Positions 50,290 through 61,143 of a stretch of 64,000 bases of DNA are shown one piece after another (the stretch's first letter is position 1; every line of letters begins with the position of its first letter). The stretch is from Collybia mongolica. Its lineage: Eukaryota > Basidiomycota > Agaricomycetes > Agaricales > Clitocybaceae. The notes beneath the pieces were generated by a model, which searched no databases, had not been told where the DNA came from, and saw only the letters and a program-made list of their open reading frames with translations. Made by a program: the position numbers and the translations under genes. The stretch covers positions 2,666,001-2,730,000 of the forward strand of contig JAAXNY010000009.1 in the NCBI GenBank assembly GCA_013420905.1, written 5' to 3'.

Positions 50290-50922
50290 TTCTGGGTTAT
50301 CGCCTGGTTCAGGGAGATACAGTTGGCACCTTCCATCCTGCGCCTCCATTCAATGTAAGTACCATTTGTACCTTTATACACCCCATTCATTTACAGTAAC
50401 ACGATCAACAGGCTTCACCCTATAAGATTGGTGTGAGATTTGAGGGTCGAGGCAATATGCAATTAGTAATCTATACCGATGCAACTTGCACATCAATTCA
50501 GGTCAACTGGCTGAGGCCTTGTGTTGCCGAGACAGGATTTGTGTCGCTGGTAGTAGCGCGCTACGGCGCGAGTGTCCTTCGAGAATATATACCGACCTGT
50601 AGCTCCAGTCAATGCACACAAAGTCTGCAACTTTTCAACTTGATGTTTTTCAGTTTCCCCATCGACATTGTAACCGTCGCCTGAGGATCCCGGGAAATGA
50701 TAGATTGTAGCAAGTAATGTGCCCAGCAAACTTGGAAATAGAAGGCATTGTGCCTCAGTGAGAGTCGAGAGAGGATGCAGATGCAGCGATGGTCATACAA
50801 ACGTGGGTGACATGAAGAGAATACAACATGATAGATGAACTAATCAAAATCAACTAAATAATAAGATGCAAAGCAGATAAGACAAGATAGCGAATAAAAA
50901 AACAAGTATAGCAACATCTTCC
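50290..50922. other. Gap between the 3' ends of the F-box/CNH and FAN1 genes, with possible relic
   Basis: About 630 bp between convergent genes. On the plus strand 50305-50690 can be read as two exons (VQGDTVGTFHPAPPFN, then after a GTAAGT...CAG intron ASPYKIGVRFEGRGNMQL), but there is no start codon context and no family match. It might be a relic or a short unknown gene. Confidence 0.35.
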
Positions 50923-53900
50923 TTAAGCTGTTAATGGCTCTATTATCCTCCGCTTCTTCTTAGGTCGAATGCCCTCTGTGAGCTGCGCTGATAAGGGCGA
51001 CATCGTTGGAGGTGACGGTTTATAATCGTCATCATCTGATGTTCGGCTACGCTTCCTGACAGGAAGCGGCGAGTTTATTGAGTTTTCAGGCTCGAATCGA
51101 GGAAGCTGGTCGTGATGTTCGCCCTCGGACTCTGGTTCAATACCATGATCTCCTAACTTCGCCTTGGCCTTCGATTTCTTAGTACTTTTCGGCAATCTCG
51201 TTTTACCAGCATCGTTCTCGTCGATGACTTTGCAGACTTCAACAGCGGCGCCGGCGCCAAGGAGAGAGTCAAACCAAAGCTGCATGTTCTTATTATTAGT
51301 ATCCGGGGTGGCGGTGTGGAGCACTTCTTGCCTTCTGATTTTCTTGGGCTGAATCACCAGGGCCCTTGACCTCGACAAATTTACATTCGAGTTTCGCAGC
51401 ATTCCAGACAACCAGATCTGGTACCCCGCTTGACCTTCCGGAATAGTCTTCACAAAAAAGGCGGCATATGATGGAAAGGGGACCGCCCCCAAGACACTGT
51501 TCGACAGCTCAAGCAGAGGTTTTTGTAAAGATGAACAGTATGCAGCGCACCTCGACTATTTCTAGAAGGTCCTGCTTCTCGCACATGTCCCACAGCACGC
51601 CGACGCACCAAGTCTTTTTCTCGCGGTATTTGTCGTCGTGCCTTTCTAGTATGCTCTGAGCCATTCCATCCTTGACTTCGGATAAACGGTGTTCAATTAA
51701 ATCCTGTCGAGCGTAATAAAATGAATCCTCGTTCAAATCTAGTGGTCGATCTTGGAATGGGGTTTCGAAGGCTCCCGGCACCTCGGCGAAAATGATGTCC
51801 CAAAAAAGGAGGGCAAAGATCGTCGTCAAAATGCGGCTCTCGGCATGAAATCTATAAAACAATCAGAGAAATCAAAGACACAGAGAATTAATTCACGGAC
51901 CCTTTATATCCCAGGTCCTCATAGTAGTGAAGCGCCCGGGTTTCAACGTTCACGTGCTCGCCATCTCTGCCTTTCCATATAGACTTTCCTTTCCATTTCC
52001 AGCCTCTGGCGAGGGTCCTTTCCTGCTGAGCAATGTCACTCAATATTGGCTCACGGAAAGGCAACATATCTCACTTTGAGTTCATTGTCGTTGATAGAAA
52101 AAGATTGGACCTTTCCCACCACTGGTAAGTAAGGAATGATGCCCACATGGCCGGAAGGTGAGCCGTCGTTTTCGTTGCCCTTGCGCCTAGGTCGTCCAGT
52201 CGCATCTAGGTCAAGGCCTGTTTGCACGTCCCACACTCTGACAGCACAGAAAGAAACAACGTCGGCCTTCTTGAGTTCTCCCTCGTAGCGACATCTCTCA
52301 TGTTCCGGCACTTTAAGCTGTTTCTCCAAAGCACGAAGGCGACGAATGAGCTTGGGTCGATGAACTGTACTGTGCATATCAGACTATATACAATGGAAAC
52401 CAGCTGTTTGACCTACCTATACCAGTGTCATCGTCTTTCAAAGCTTCTTGTATGCCCTCCATTGTTCGACGAAGCACGCGCTCATCTTTGCTTTTGTCGC
52501 CCATGACACAAAGATATGTCGTGTAGATCAAAGCCCGCCGTTCGTACCATCTCCCTCTCCTGCCTCGCCGCCAGAGTCGCTGCCCGAGTAATGCTTCTAA
52601 AACAGTGGCTTCAGCAACAAATTCCTTCAGCGTCGCTAGTGCTTGAGTAACTTTGCCAAATATTCGAGTGTACACAAAACCTTGATTGGAACACAGCTCA
52701 AAATAGATATTGTAATGGAGAATAATACCACTAACCGGGTTCAAACCGTTCCAATCCTGGAGTTCTCTTCCTATACTCTTGGCCTTGCTTTACGGTCACA
52801 AGATTTTTCCACTTTGGAAAAAGAACGGTGTCGAAAAATCGTCTGACCCTCTTCGCTTTCTGATCTTTGATGGACTCTTCGACGATGCACTCCTCATCCA
52901 CCAAGTCGTCCTCGGGATTAGTTTCCCCCTTCACATGTATTGGAGTGACTGCTGCCGGGGTCTTTGAAGGTGTGTTCAGCGCCCCGCAGCTTGGTCCTCC
53001 AGTCGCAGGGGTAGCAACCTTGTTTCTGGCTTGTGGGAGAGGTGTTTTGGGGGCACCCATAGTTTTTCCCGGTTCAAGTTCCTGTTCTATTACAGTATCC
53101 AAGTGAAGTGCTTCTACATATCGAAGGATCTCGTCCCGTGTACACCATATAGTACCATCACGGCTGTACGTGTACTCGGGGTATACACGTATCTTGAGTG
53201 TGGTGAGGATGGCAGGCAGAAGCAGCCCCTTTGGATAATCATTTGCTCGATCATATATGATATTGACCCGGATGATAAGTTTATGAAAATCCGGGTTTAC
53301 TCTGATACATTTGCCTATGGGTAATGGTGTCAGATGGGGACAGCAGTGGACGAACATCTGGGCGTACCCAGTGCCATTAAAGCCATTTCGCGAAGTCGCT
53401 TTTCCTGCGTTTCCGGTGTGGGCTTAGGTTTGCGTTGCATGAAGAAAGACAGCTTTGTTTGACGGAGACCATCATTCTTGCCTTTTCTCGTATTCTTCGA
53501 CTTCGGAGAAGGTACACAATCATAGTCAAGTACAGTTTGAGTAGAAGCATGGCGAAGGAGGGTGTGTATCATCCAGGGTTTCTAGATTTAGATAAGCCTT
53601 ACAAGTAAATGAGTATGAATGTGCTTCACATACGGTAGAATTGGGCGGTCTGACTTTCATTGCTTTAGAAAGAGCCTTTAAATCCTCGAGCTTGAGTGTC
53701 CAAAGAATTTCGGATAACGACATAGCCCCTTCATCTTCACAAAAATAGTCAAGTTTCAGCGTCCCAAAGTCAGTTGAATCTGGGTGACTAAGAATATCGT
53801 CTAGAGTTGGGACTCCGAGATGAGGGTCAACAGGTATGGGAAGCGGGCTATCGACGCCAATATTTTCGGTGTCGTATGTGAGATCAATGACCTCTCGCTC

Positions 53901-54486
53901 CTCCTCTTTGATGAGAGGTTTGACGTCCATAGGCTCCACCTTAACTCCATCGTTCAAAGGCTGGCATAGATCATTTAGCGCACAAACGAGCCCCTCTTCT
54001 CCGACTTCTCTCTTGAATTTTTCCATTTTTGAAATGGTATGCCATTTATCGCATTTGCGCAATACCAATCGCACCAGGCAATAACGCGCATGGTCTGAGA
54101 ATAGCTCAGGTTGTCGATCGACTCAAATGAAGGCAAAGACGCACAAGATAGATGGCCGTATCGACTGAAGATGAGCCATTCGTCCTCGGACAAAAGGTGG
54201 CTTTCATGTTCGCGGACCGTGTTAATCATTTCTTTTGGTAGGTTTCGATGGTTCACATTCTACTCCAATGCTATATAACATGGGACATACGTTCGAATGC
54301 ATCCACGTATATTGATGGACGTTTGCATCCGTAGAAGACCTCGCCAGTCTCACTTTGGCCATCTAGCTCGATTCGCTCGATGTCATCCTCGAGGACATGT
54401 AAATCCAATTCACGACTCGAGGAGAGCTTGTTTATGAGATCCGTGGACAGAGAGTCGACAGTCATATATATATGGCGATAGATCAA
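50923..54486 (-). CDS. FAN1: FAN1 structure-specific nuclease (VRR-NUC)
   Basis: Eleven exons (54486-54291, 54231-54145, 54094-53634, 53581-53368, 53314-52736, 52680-52417, 52364-52075, 52022-51901, 51851-51551, 51496-51332, 51279-50923) sum to 3036 nt, or 1011 residues. Landmarks run in family order: YVDAFEQMINTVREHESHLL, SYHARYCLVRLVLRKCDKW (SAP-type region), a TPR-like middle (RRGRRGRWYERRALIYTTYL), VNVETRALHYYEDLGYKGFH, and the VRR-NUC core GRSSGVPDLVVWN and CKFVEVKGPGDSAQENQK. The PD...ExK catalytic set is intact. FAN1 cuts branched DNA and takes part in interstrand-crosslink repair. No N-terminal UBZ finger is seen, as in other fungi. A SUMO-interaction-like EVIDLTYDTE and the SUMOylation-type VKVE lie near residues 145-170. 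The basic C-terminal 100 residues include a nuclear signal (RPKKKRR). Intron 10 uses a GC donor. Confidence 0.95.
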
Positions 54487-54801
54487 TGCAGAACGCCGAC
54501 TGCAAGGTCAAAATAAGAGTCGAGCCGGGCAAAGGATTCTGGGTATTGTTTGAAGGCCGCTAAGGTGTAAAGTCAAACCTTCAGGAATGTGACAGAACGG
54601 GATCACATGTTTTGTGACGAATGCACGAGACTTGACGCGTCGACTGTGCCGGTCCCACGAACCGGGAACACTAGCATGCTAGAGTCCAACAAGTTGTTAC
54701 TGAGCCAGAAAAGATCGTAAAGTACATTTTTAATAGACCCCGCCGGGTGTGAACAGGACCCAACAATAAATAAAATAAACTGTCAACAGTTTTGTTGAAA
54801 A
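54487..54801. other. Intergenic upstream of FAN1
   Basis: The 315 bp lie between the FAN1 start and the 3' end of the first stalked membrane protein gene, both on the minus strand. I see no element beyond presumed promoter and 3' UTR. Confidence 0.45.
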
Positions 54802-56428
54802 CTAACTAGGGGATCTTGTGCTGGGATGTCTTGAAGAGTATCCTGGAGGAGGTTCATCCGATAATCCCTGCGCCCATGGCGATTGTTGTTGCGCTTGTAA
54901 ATATTCTATCTGCTCCTTCATTATTCGGATCTGCTCCCTCATATCCAACATCTCTGTCTCCTCGCTCCGACCCCCAGTGGTAACTGATGCTCGTGTTGCT
55001 CCCGTGTGAAAGTCCGTTTTTAAATCTCTCAACTCTTTTTTGACCGCATGCATTTGACGGTCGATTTCCATCTGACGTGACTTCCGAACCGTCTCAGTTG
55101 AGTAGTTTTGTAGGGAGTCTTGTCCTGAAGGTACTGGGGCAATAGAGCTCCCCACAGAGCCTGTACTAGTATCGGCAGACATCATGATCTGACCACTTGG
55201 CAATGTTGACATGATTGTTGGGTCCATTGGTGCGTGCTGGTGCATTGTGCCAAGGGAGTATGTACTCTCGTGTGTTGTCGAAGTTCCGTAACCTGTGGAC
55301 TGAGGGGCTTCAGAGCGTGTTGTGGGAGAATAAACAGTCCTATTTTGAGCAGATTGTGTGTCCGGTCCGTCCGTATAGGGATTTACGAACGGCGTGATGC
55401 CCATGAATCGGGCATTGGAATCATTCAATTGATACCCTGTTGAGATGGGGACTATCGTAGGAAATTCATCGTCATCATGTCCTGTATCCCGCTTTCGTCT
55501 GCGGCAGAAAAGGAATAGCAACAACAGCGCTGAGAGGGCAATGAATCCACCCACGACACCGCCAGCTATGGCACCAATCTGCGAAGGGTTTGACCTCTCG
55601 GAATTTGTCAGAGGTGGCGGGGTGGTAGCTGGAAAGGAAGAAATAGGTGTAGAAGGAGTGGAAGGCGTTGATGGAGTTGACGATAGGGAGGAAGTGGATG
55701 TATTCGACAAAGAGGACGAAGATGAAAGGAGAGTGGCTGAAGAGGACGGCAGTGGCCGCGGTAAGACGGGTGCATCGTCGGCTCTGGTAGAGGAGAGCTA
55801 ATTAATGTTGTTCTTTTGAAGAAGGGAGGGTGGGAATACGAACGTATATATTGCATAGTCAAATTGACAAAAATGTTACGATCCAAGCCTGAAGTGGAGA
55901 TGCTGAATTGGTGATCGACATTTGCCAAACTGCGTCGTGAGAACACTAGCGCATTGTATTGGAAGTCTGTTGTCAGACTAGGGACATGTTCAAAATTCCC
56001 CACAGGCCGACCATCGAGAGTGAAATTACAAGCTGTCTCCGTCGTGATTCCGGGTGCGACCGTGTTTGCAAGGATGAAAAAAATGTAGATTGCAGTACCT
56101 AGAAAGTGTGTCAACTCCTCGAAGAAAGGGACTATGACCTAACCCCACCTTTGAAAGACAGTTCTACTGACATCGATTCGAGATCAGGGTTATATGTGGC
56201 AGCAGTCCAGGTCCCTTTAAATGCATATACTCTGTCGGGTTGTATTGCACAACCTTTACAAGTAGCATCCTCCCAAACACCTATGGTCTGTGGTAAATAA
56301 ATAGGCCTTTTGCCAGTAACCGAGTCCCCTGTGCTATCGTCGATAGTCCGGTTGACCTCAACCGCTAGTGTCGGCCTCTCGAGAAAAATAAATAAAAGCA
56401 GGCCTATTGGTACGAGATATGAGAACAT
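54802..56428 (-). CDS. Stalked single-pass membrane protein with PPxY tail, tandem copy A
   Basis: Three exons: 56428-56149, 56099-55844, and the last beginning 55783 or 55781 and ending 54802. A signal peptide (MFSYLVPIGLLLFIFLERPT) leads into an ectodomain with VNRTIDDSTGDSVTGK, GVWEDATCKGCAIQPD, FKGTWTAATYNPD and TETACNFTLDG. A Ser/Thr/Pro stalk, a TM helix (IGAIAGGVVGGFIALSALLL), RRRKRD and a cytoplasmic tail follow. The tail has a short coiled coil (DMREQIRIMKEQIEYLQAQQ) and the PPxY motif DEPPPGYSS. Exon 2 has lost one T relative to copies B and C (AATTTGAC against AATTTTGAC). The frame is rescued only if the next exon starts 2 nt later, at the second AG of CAGAG (55781); with the normal acceptor the protein ends before the TM helix. 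No family name is known to me. Confidence 0.75.
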
Positions 56429-57051
56429 GAGAAAAAAGCTGAAGTGAAGACGGGTATTCCATGGTTGCCTCTTGCACACATGGCACACATACGTTGTGAT
56501 GGCGAACCCGAACGAAACTCCACTTTGTAGCCTTGGGCTTGTGAGGCTGGGCTGGTTCGGTAGCTATGAATAACAAATGCAGGAGAGGAAGCCTGGTCGT
56601 TGTCAGAGTTACGATTGATTCAATCACAACTGAGGAAATTGTATTTGGGATAACTCCGCGAATTAGCGATCGCGTGATATGAATCATGTGATCTTCTGGG
56701 CTAGCGCCTTGGACGCGTTTCTGCCCTCATTGCGGCAGGGCAGGCCAGCGTCCCGAGACATCATCGCCACTGGCAAAGACGCGATAAATCGACCCGTCTG
56801 GTGTAGAAGACACATGGCCAAGGTCCAAGTCTCGAGAGAGCAGACAAGGGTTCATACGGGTAACACGGCATAATTGTTGGTCATCATATAAAGACTTCAA
56901 GATCTCAAATTACGCTGCAAATATGAAATGTAGGAATTGTTGATTAAGATGGTATATATAATAGAGTTCGAGTACTTGGTTGCTGCTGCAACCGAACGAT
57001 AAGGAGGGTGTAATAGCAAAGGAAACTAATGTAAGATCATAGTCGAACAGT
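56429..57051. other. Intergenic between tandem copies A and B
   Basis: About 620 bp between two minus-strand paralogues, holding the promoter of copy A and the 3' UTR of copy B. Short open frames have no features. Confidence 0.45.
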
Positions 57052-58530
57052 CTAGTGGCTAGGAGAGGCTGCCGAGTAACCTGGAGGTGGTTCGTCTGAC
57101 AATCCCTGAGCCCATGGAGATTGTTGTTGTGCCTGCAGATATTCGATCTGCTCCCTCAACACCCGGATCTCGTCTTTCATACTCGACATATTTGTCCCGC
57201 CACTCCGTCGACCCTCGGCTGGCCTCCGATGGAATGGACCAGTGGCTTTCAAATATCTCATATTCTGCCTCAATGTTTCCATTTGGCGACCAATCTCTGC
57301 CTGCCGTTCCCGTCGTACCGCCTCAGCTATTTGGTCTTGCAGGGGATCTGGGACAAGTACTAAAGGCACAAAAGATAGAGCGCTTTCTTCCGCACCTGCC
57401 CCAGTATTGATGGGCATCCGATTTTCTTTTGTTCGAAAAGTCGGGGCGTTTGTCGGTGCCATTGCTGGGACCCCACCTGGGAAATCAGGATGTGTTGCGA
57501 GGGGGAAAATAGCCAATGGTTGGGATGATTCTGGATATGCCAATGACTGGTCCATATAGGGATTGGCGAACGGCGTGACGAACTGGGCATTAGAATCGTT
57601 ATACTGGCGTATGGGCGAAAGGGCTATAGGGAATTCGTCATCGTCCCTTGTGACACGTCGCTTTCGTCGGTACAAGAAGAACAATGCTGATACCAACACC
57701 AAGAGGGTGACGAACGTCCCAACAACAGCTCCAACTATCACGCCGGTCTGCGAACCTGGCCTTTCAGAACGCGGAGGTGGTGCGGATGGTGTACTCGGGG
57801 GCGTGGGAGATGTTGCTTGACTCGGTTGACTCGATGATGAGGACGATGGGGGTGGTCGCGACGGGGTATCGTCAGTTCTGATGTGAATATGAATCAGTAT
57901 TTTTTTGATTTCAAGCAAGTAAAGATGTAAAGATACGAACGTGTATATCGCGTAATCAAAATTTACCCAAACCTTACGATCTAAGCCTGACGTTGAAATG
58001 CTGAGCCGGTGGTCAATGTTCGAAAGATTGTTTTGCGAAAATACAAGCGAATCGAATAAAAACTCATTCGTTGGGGCAGGTAGGTGCTGGAATTTCCCAG
58101 CTGGCAGTCCATCAAGCGTAAAATTGCATGCTGTCTCAGTAGGGTTGCCCTGCTCAACGATGTTTGCGAGGATAAAGAAAACATAAATCGCAGTGCCTAG
58201 AAATCAATGTCAGTTCTAAGAAAGGTGGTGATGACCACATTTGAGTTGACCTTTGAAAGCCAGTTCTACTGACATAGAATCAATAGTGGGAGTATATGTT
58301 GCAGCAGTCCAGGTTCCATTAAAAGCTAGAATCCTGTCAGGCTGTAAAAGACAACCCTTGCAATCAGCGTCCTGCCAAACACCAACGGTGCTTGGTAGAT
58401 AGATAGGTTTCTCTCCAGTGACAGAATCTCCAAGCGTATCGTCGATAGTACGGTTGAACTCAGCCGCTGTCGATGTCCCGAGAAAAACAATTAAAATCAG
58501 CCACTGCAAGGGGTGGTGTTGCCAGAACAT
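57052..58530 (-). CDS. Stalked single-pass membrane protein with PPxY tail, tandem copy B
   Basis: Three exons (58530-58251, 58196-57941, 57877-57052). A signal peptide (HPLQWLILIVFLGTSTAA) is followed by EFNRTIDDTLGDSVTGEKP, GVWQDADCKGCLLQPDRILA, FNGTWTAATYTPTIDSMSVE, TETACNFTLDGLPAG and SISTSGLDRKVWVNFDYAIY. Then come a Ser/Pro stalk, a TM helix (VIVGAVVGTFVTLLVLVSAL), YRRKRR, a cytoplasmic tail with a short heptad-like region (MKDEIRVLREQIEYLQAQQQ) and SDEPPPGYSA at the end. The two ectodomain Cys-x2-Cys pairs and N-glycosylation sites are shared with copies A and C. The ectodomain resembles no family I can name; it may be a beta-sandwich. A PPxY motif usually binds WW domains such as those of Rsp5/Nedd4 ligases. 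A role as surface sensor is inference. Confidence 0.82.
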
Positions 58531-59104
58531 CAGAAAGAAAGAGGACGAGTTGACGTGGGTCTTTCGACATTGTTATATGATATACGTGAAGCTTCTCTGG
58601 TTACCCCACACATCACGAATACAAAGCCGTCGAAAAGTTGTTGATGTCGTCTAAGTCACGATGGACCAACCAGAATAATCTATAGCCACAATTAAAGCTC
58701 CGCGGCGGTTTGTTCCCACCCTTCGACAAATGAATTGATGGCCTCAACGCAAGGCAAATCACTCGAAACCGAGAGCCAAAAAGCCGGCCAGGTATCATCA
58801 TGGTATACCGAGCACAGCCTATATATACATGTCAACCCTTGTTTCAAGAATAACGAATCGAGGGTCTCGGGACGTGGAACGAAAATACAAAGCATTACTC
58901 GTGGAACCCCACCTGGAGAGACTGACCCGTGCTACATCACTTCCGGCATACGCCTGAAACAGTATATTATAAAGGGTTGAGAGCTCGGCGCTCAGGGTTT
59001 AGGCGATCACCTGTCGTTGAGATCAGACTATAAAAGGGCTATAGGTCATAAGACTCATAACCGTTGTCTGTTTGATAGGATGGAATGGAAAACAGAGCGT
59101 GGGG
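58531..59104. other. Intergenic between tandem copies B and C
   Basis: About 570 bp with the promoter of copy B and the 3' UTR of copy C. Minus-strand short frames around 58613-58895 have no recognisable features. Confidence 0.45.
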
Positions 59105-60685
59105 TCAGCGATGAACACTCAATTGCCCGGTCGAGTAGTCTGGAGGTGGTCCTTGTAGTAGCTCATGCGCCGACGTTTGCTGTTGTGTTTGCAAATACTC
59201 AATCTGCTTTTTCATCATCCGGATCTGCTCCCTCATATCCGACATCTCTACCTCTTCGCTGCGACCCTCAGAAGTGATCGGTGTCTGACGACGAGCTGTT
59301 GTCACATAAAGGTCCGCTCTTGAATCCCGCATTTCCGTTGCGGCACGCAATTGACGATCGTGTTCCGTTTGCCGTACATCCCGCAATACCTCCGTTATCT
59401 GGTCCTGAGGGGCGTTTAGGCTCGTTCTGATCAGGGCAGGGGATGCAGAACTTGGTGTAGAGCCTTCGCCAGTACCAATAGATGCCATAATCTGGCCGCT
59501 TGCTGATACTGGCATAAGCGTTGGATCCCAGGTTCGGTGAGCTGTATTGGAGTAATAAGAGTTGCCGATCGTTGTTGAGGGGCTAAATGCAGTCATTGGA
59601 GCCCCTTGGTATGACGCATTGGGATGAGAAATCAAAGTTCTGTTATCTGAATCTGGACGACGCCAATGGGGATTGATAAATGGCGTGATGAACCGAGCAT
59701 TAGAATCATTGTATTGGTGTCCTGCGGAGGAGGGCGAGACTGCCACAGGGAATTCTTCTTTATTACGTTCGGCATTTCGTTTTCGTCCACGGCAGAAGAG
59801 GAACAGTAAGAATATTGCGAAAAAGGTAGCAAATCCCCCCACGATCCCCCCAGCGATTGCACCTACGCGAGAAGGGCTTTCCGAATTTGTCGCCCGTGAT
59901 GATGGGGTAGAAGATTGGGAAGACGTTGGAAGCGCTGAGGACTGCGTTGATAAGGTTGTTGATGATTGGGGTGATATTAACGGTTTTGACGACGAAGATA
60001 GTGAGCTTGATTGTGGTGGCGATGGTGCATCGTCAGCTCTAATGTAAGAAAACCAATCAGTATCCTCGGTTTAAAGGTAGGATACCCAAGGTACGAACGT
60101 GTATACTGCATAGTCAAAATTCACCCAGACACTACGGTTCAAGCCCGACGTGGAGATGCTGAACTGGTGGTCAACATTGGGCAGGTCGTGTTGTGAGAAC
60201 ACCATTGAGTTGTATAAAAACTCATTACTCGAGGCAGGGGTATGCGTAAAACTCCCAGCAGGTTGCCCATCAAGGGTGAAATTACAGGCCGTCTCTGTTG
60301 AGAGGCCCTGTTCAACGATATTTGCAAGAATAAAGAAAATGTAAATTGCGGTTCCTGAAGGATGCTTAACTTCTTTTGAACATAAAAACTGAACATAATG
60401 AAACTCACCTTTGAAAGCCAGTTCAATCGACATTGAATTTAAACTGGGATCGTACGTGGCGGCAGCCCAAGTTCCTTTGAATGCCAATATTCCGTCGGGT
60501 TGTAAAACGCAATCCTTACAGGCAGCATTTTCCCAAACCCCAGAAGGTGGAAGGTAGTTGGGTCTTTTTCCAGTAATTGAATCGCCAAGAGTATCGTCGA
60601 TAGTCCGGTTGGATTCAACAGCTATCGATGCCTCAAGATATATGAATGAAAGCACCAGGCAAATTGGCCCACGTTTCCAGAACAT
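59105..60685 (-). CDS. Stalked single-pass membrane protein with PPxY tail, tandem copy C
   Basis: Three exons (60685-60409, 60354-60099, 60038-59105). The start is chosen by alignment with copy B (MFWKRGPICLVLSFIYLEAS, signal peptide); an ATG at 60703 is in frame. The ectodomain has VESNRTIDDTLGDSITGKRP, GVWENAACKDCVLQPDGILA, FKGTWAAATYDPSLNSMSIE, TETACNFTLDGQPAG and DHQFSISTSGLNRSVWVNFD. A Ser/Thr/Gln stalk precedes the TM helix (AIAGGIVGGFATFFAIFLLF) and RGRKRN. The tail ends with EMSDMREQIRMMKKQIEYLQ and GPPPDYSTG. Exon phases are identical to copies A and B, so the three genes arose by tandem duplication. The PPxY variant is PPPDY instead of PPPGY. Confidence 0.82.
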
Positions 60686-60703
60686 GGAGAAAAATGGTGG
60701 CAT

Positions 60704-61143
60704 TCGGACAGATCTTCCATGATATTATAGGCTACATGCTGGGAACTTCCCTGGTTGCCTCACACAAATTAGACACAAGGTCGTTACTGTCCGTGTCAAA
60801 ATCATGACAGATTTCAAGTGTTCGACCGTTCCAATTTGATGGCGGTTGGAATTTTTAAAACTCCGCGGCAACTCTCACCCCTCCGCTTCCGAACCGCGTC
60901 AAAACGACGAAGACAATAACCTTTCCCACACTCAACCTCGAAAATATAACATCCAAACCGATATGTGTTGGGATAGATACAAATTAAAATACTGGCCATA
61001 GCCCTAGTACATTAAGGCGGGGAACAACAGGAGCACAAGCCATATCACTTCTTCGCTTGAAGGAACTGATCCGCAATAGATCCGATAAAGCTATGGATTG
61101 TACGTGGTAAGGACTAGAAACGGCCAGAAAAGAGCCTGAAATC
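60704..61143. other. Intergenic between copy C promoter and carboxylesterase 3' end
   Basis: About 440 bp. It contains the promoter of copy C and presumably the 3' UTR of the esterase gene. No gene or repeat is seen. Confidence 0.45.
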
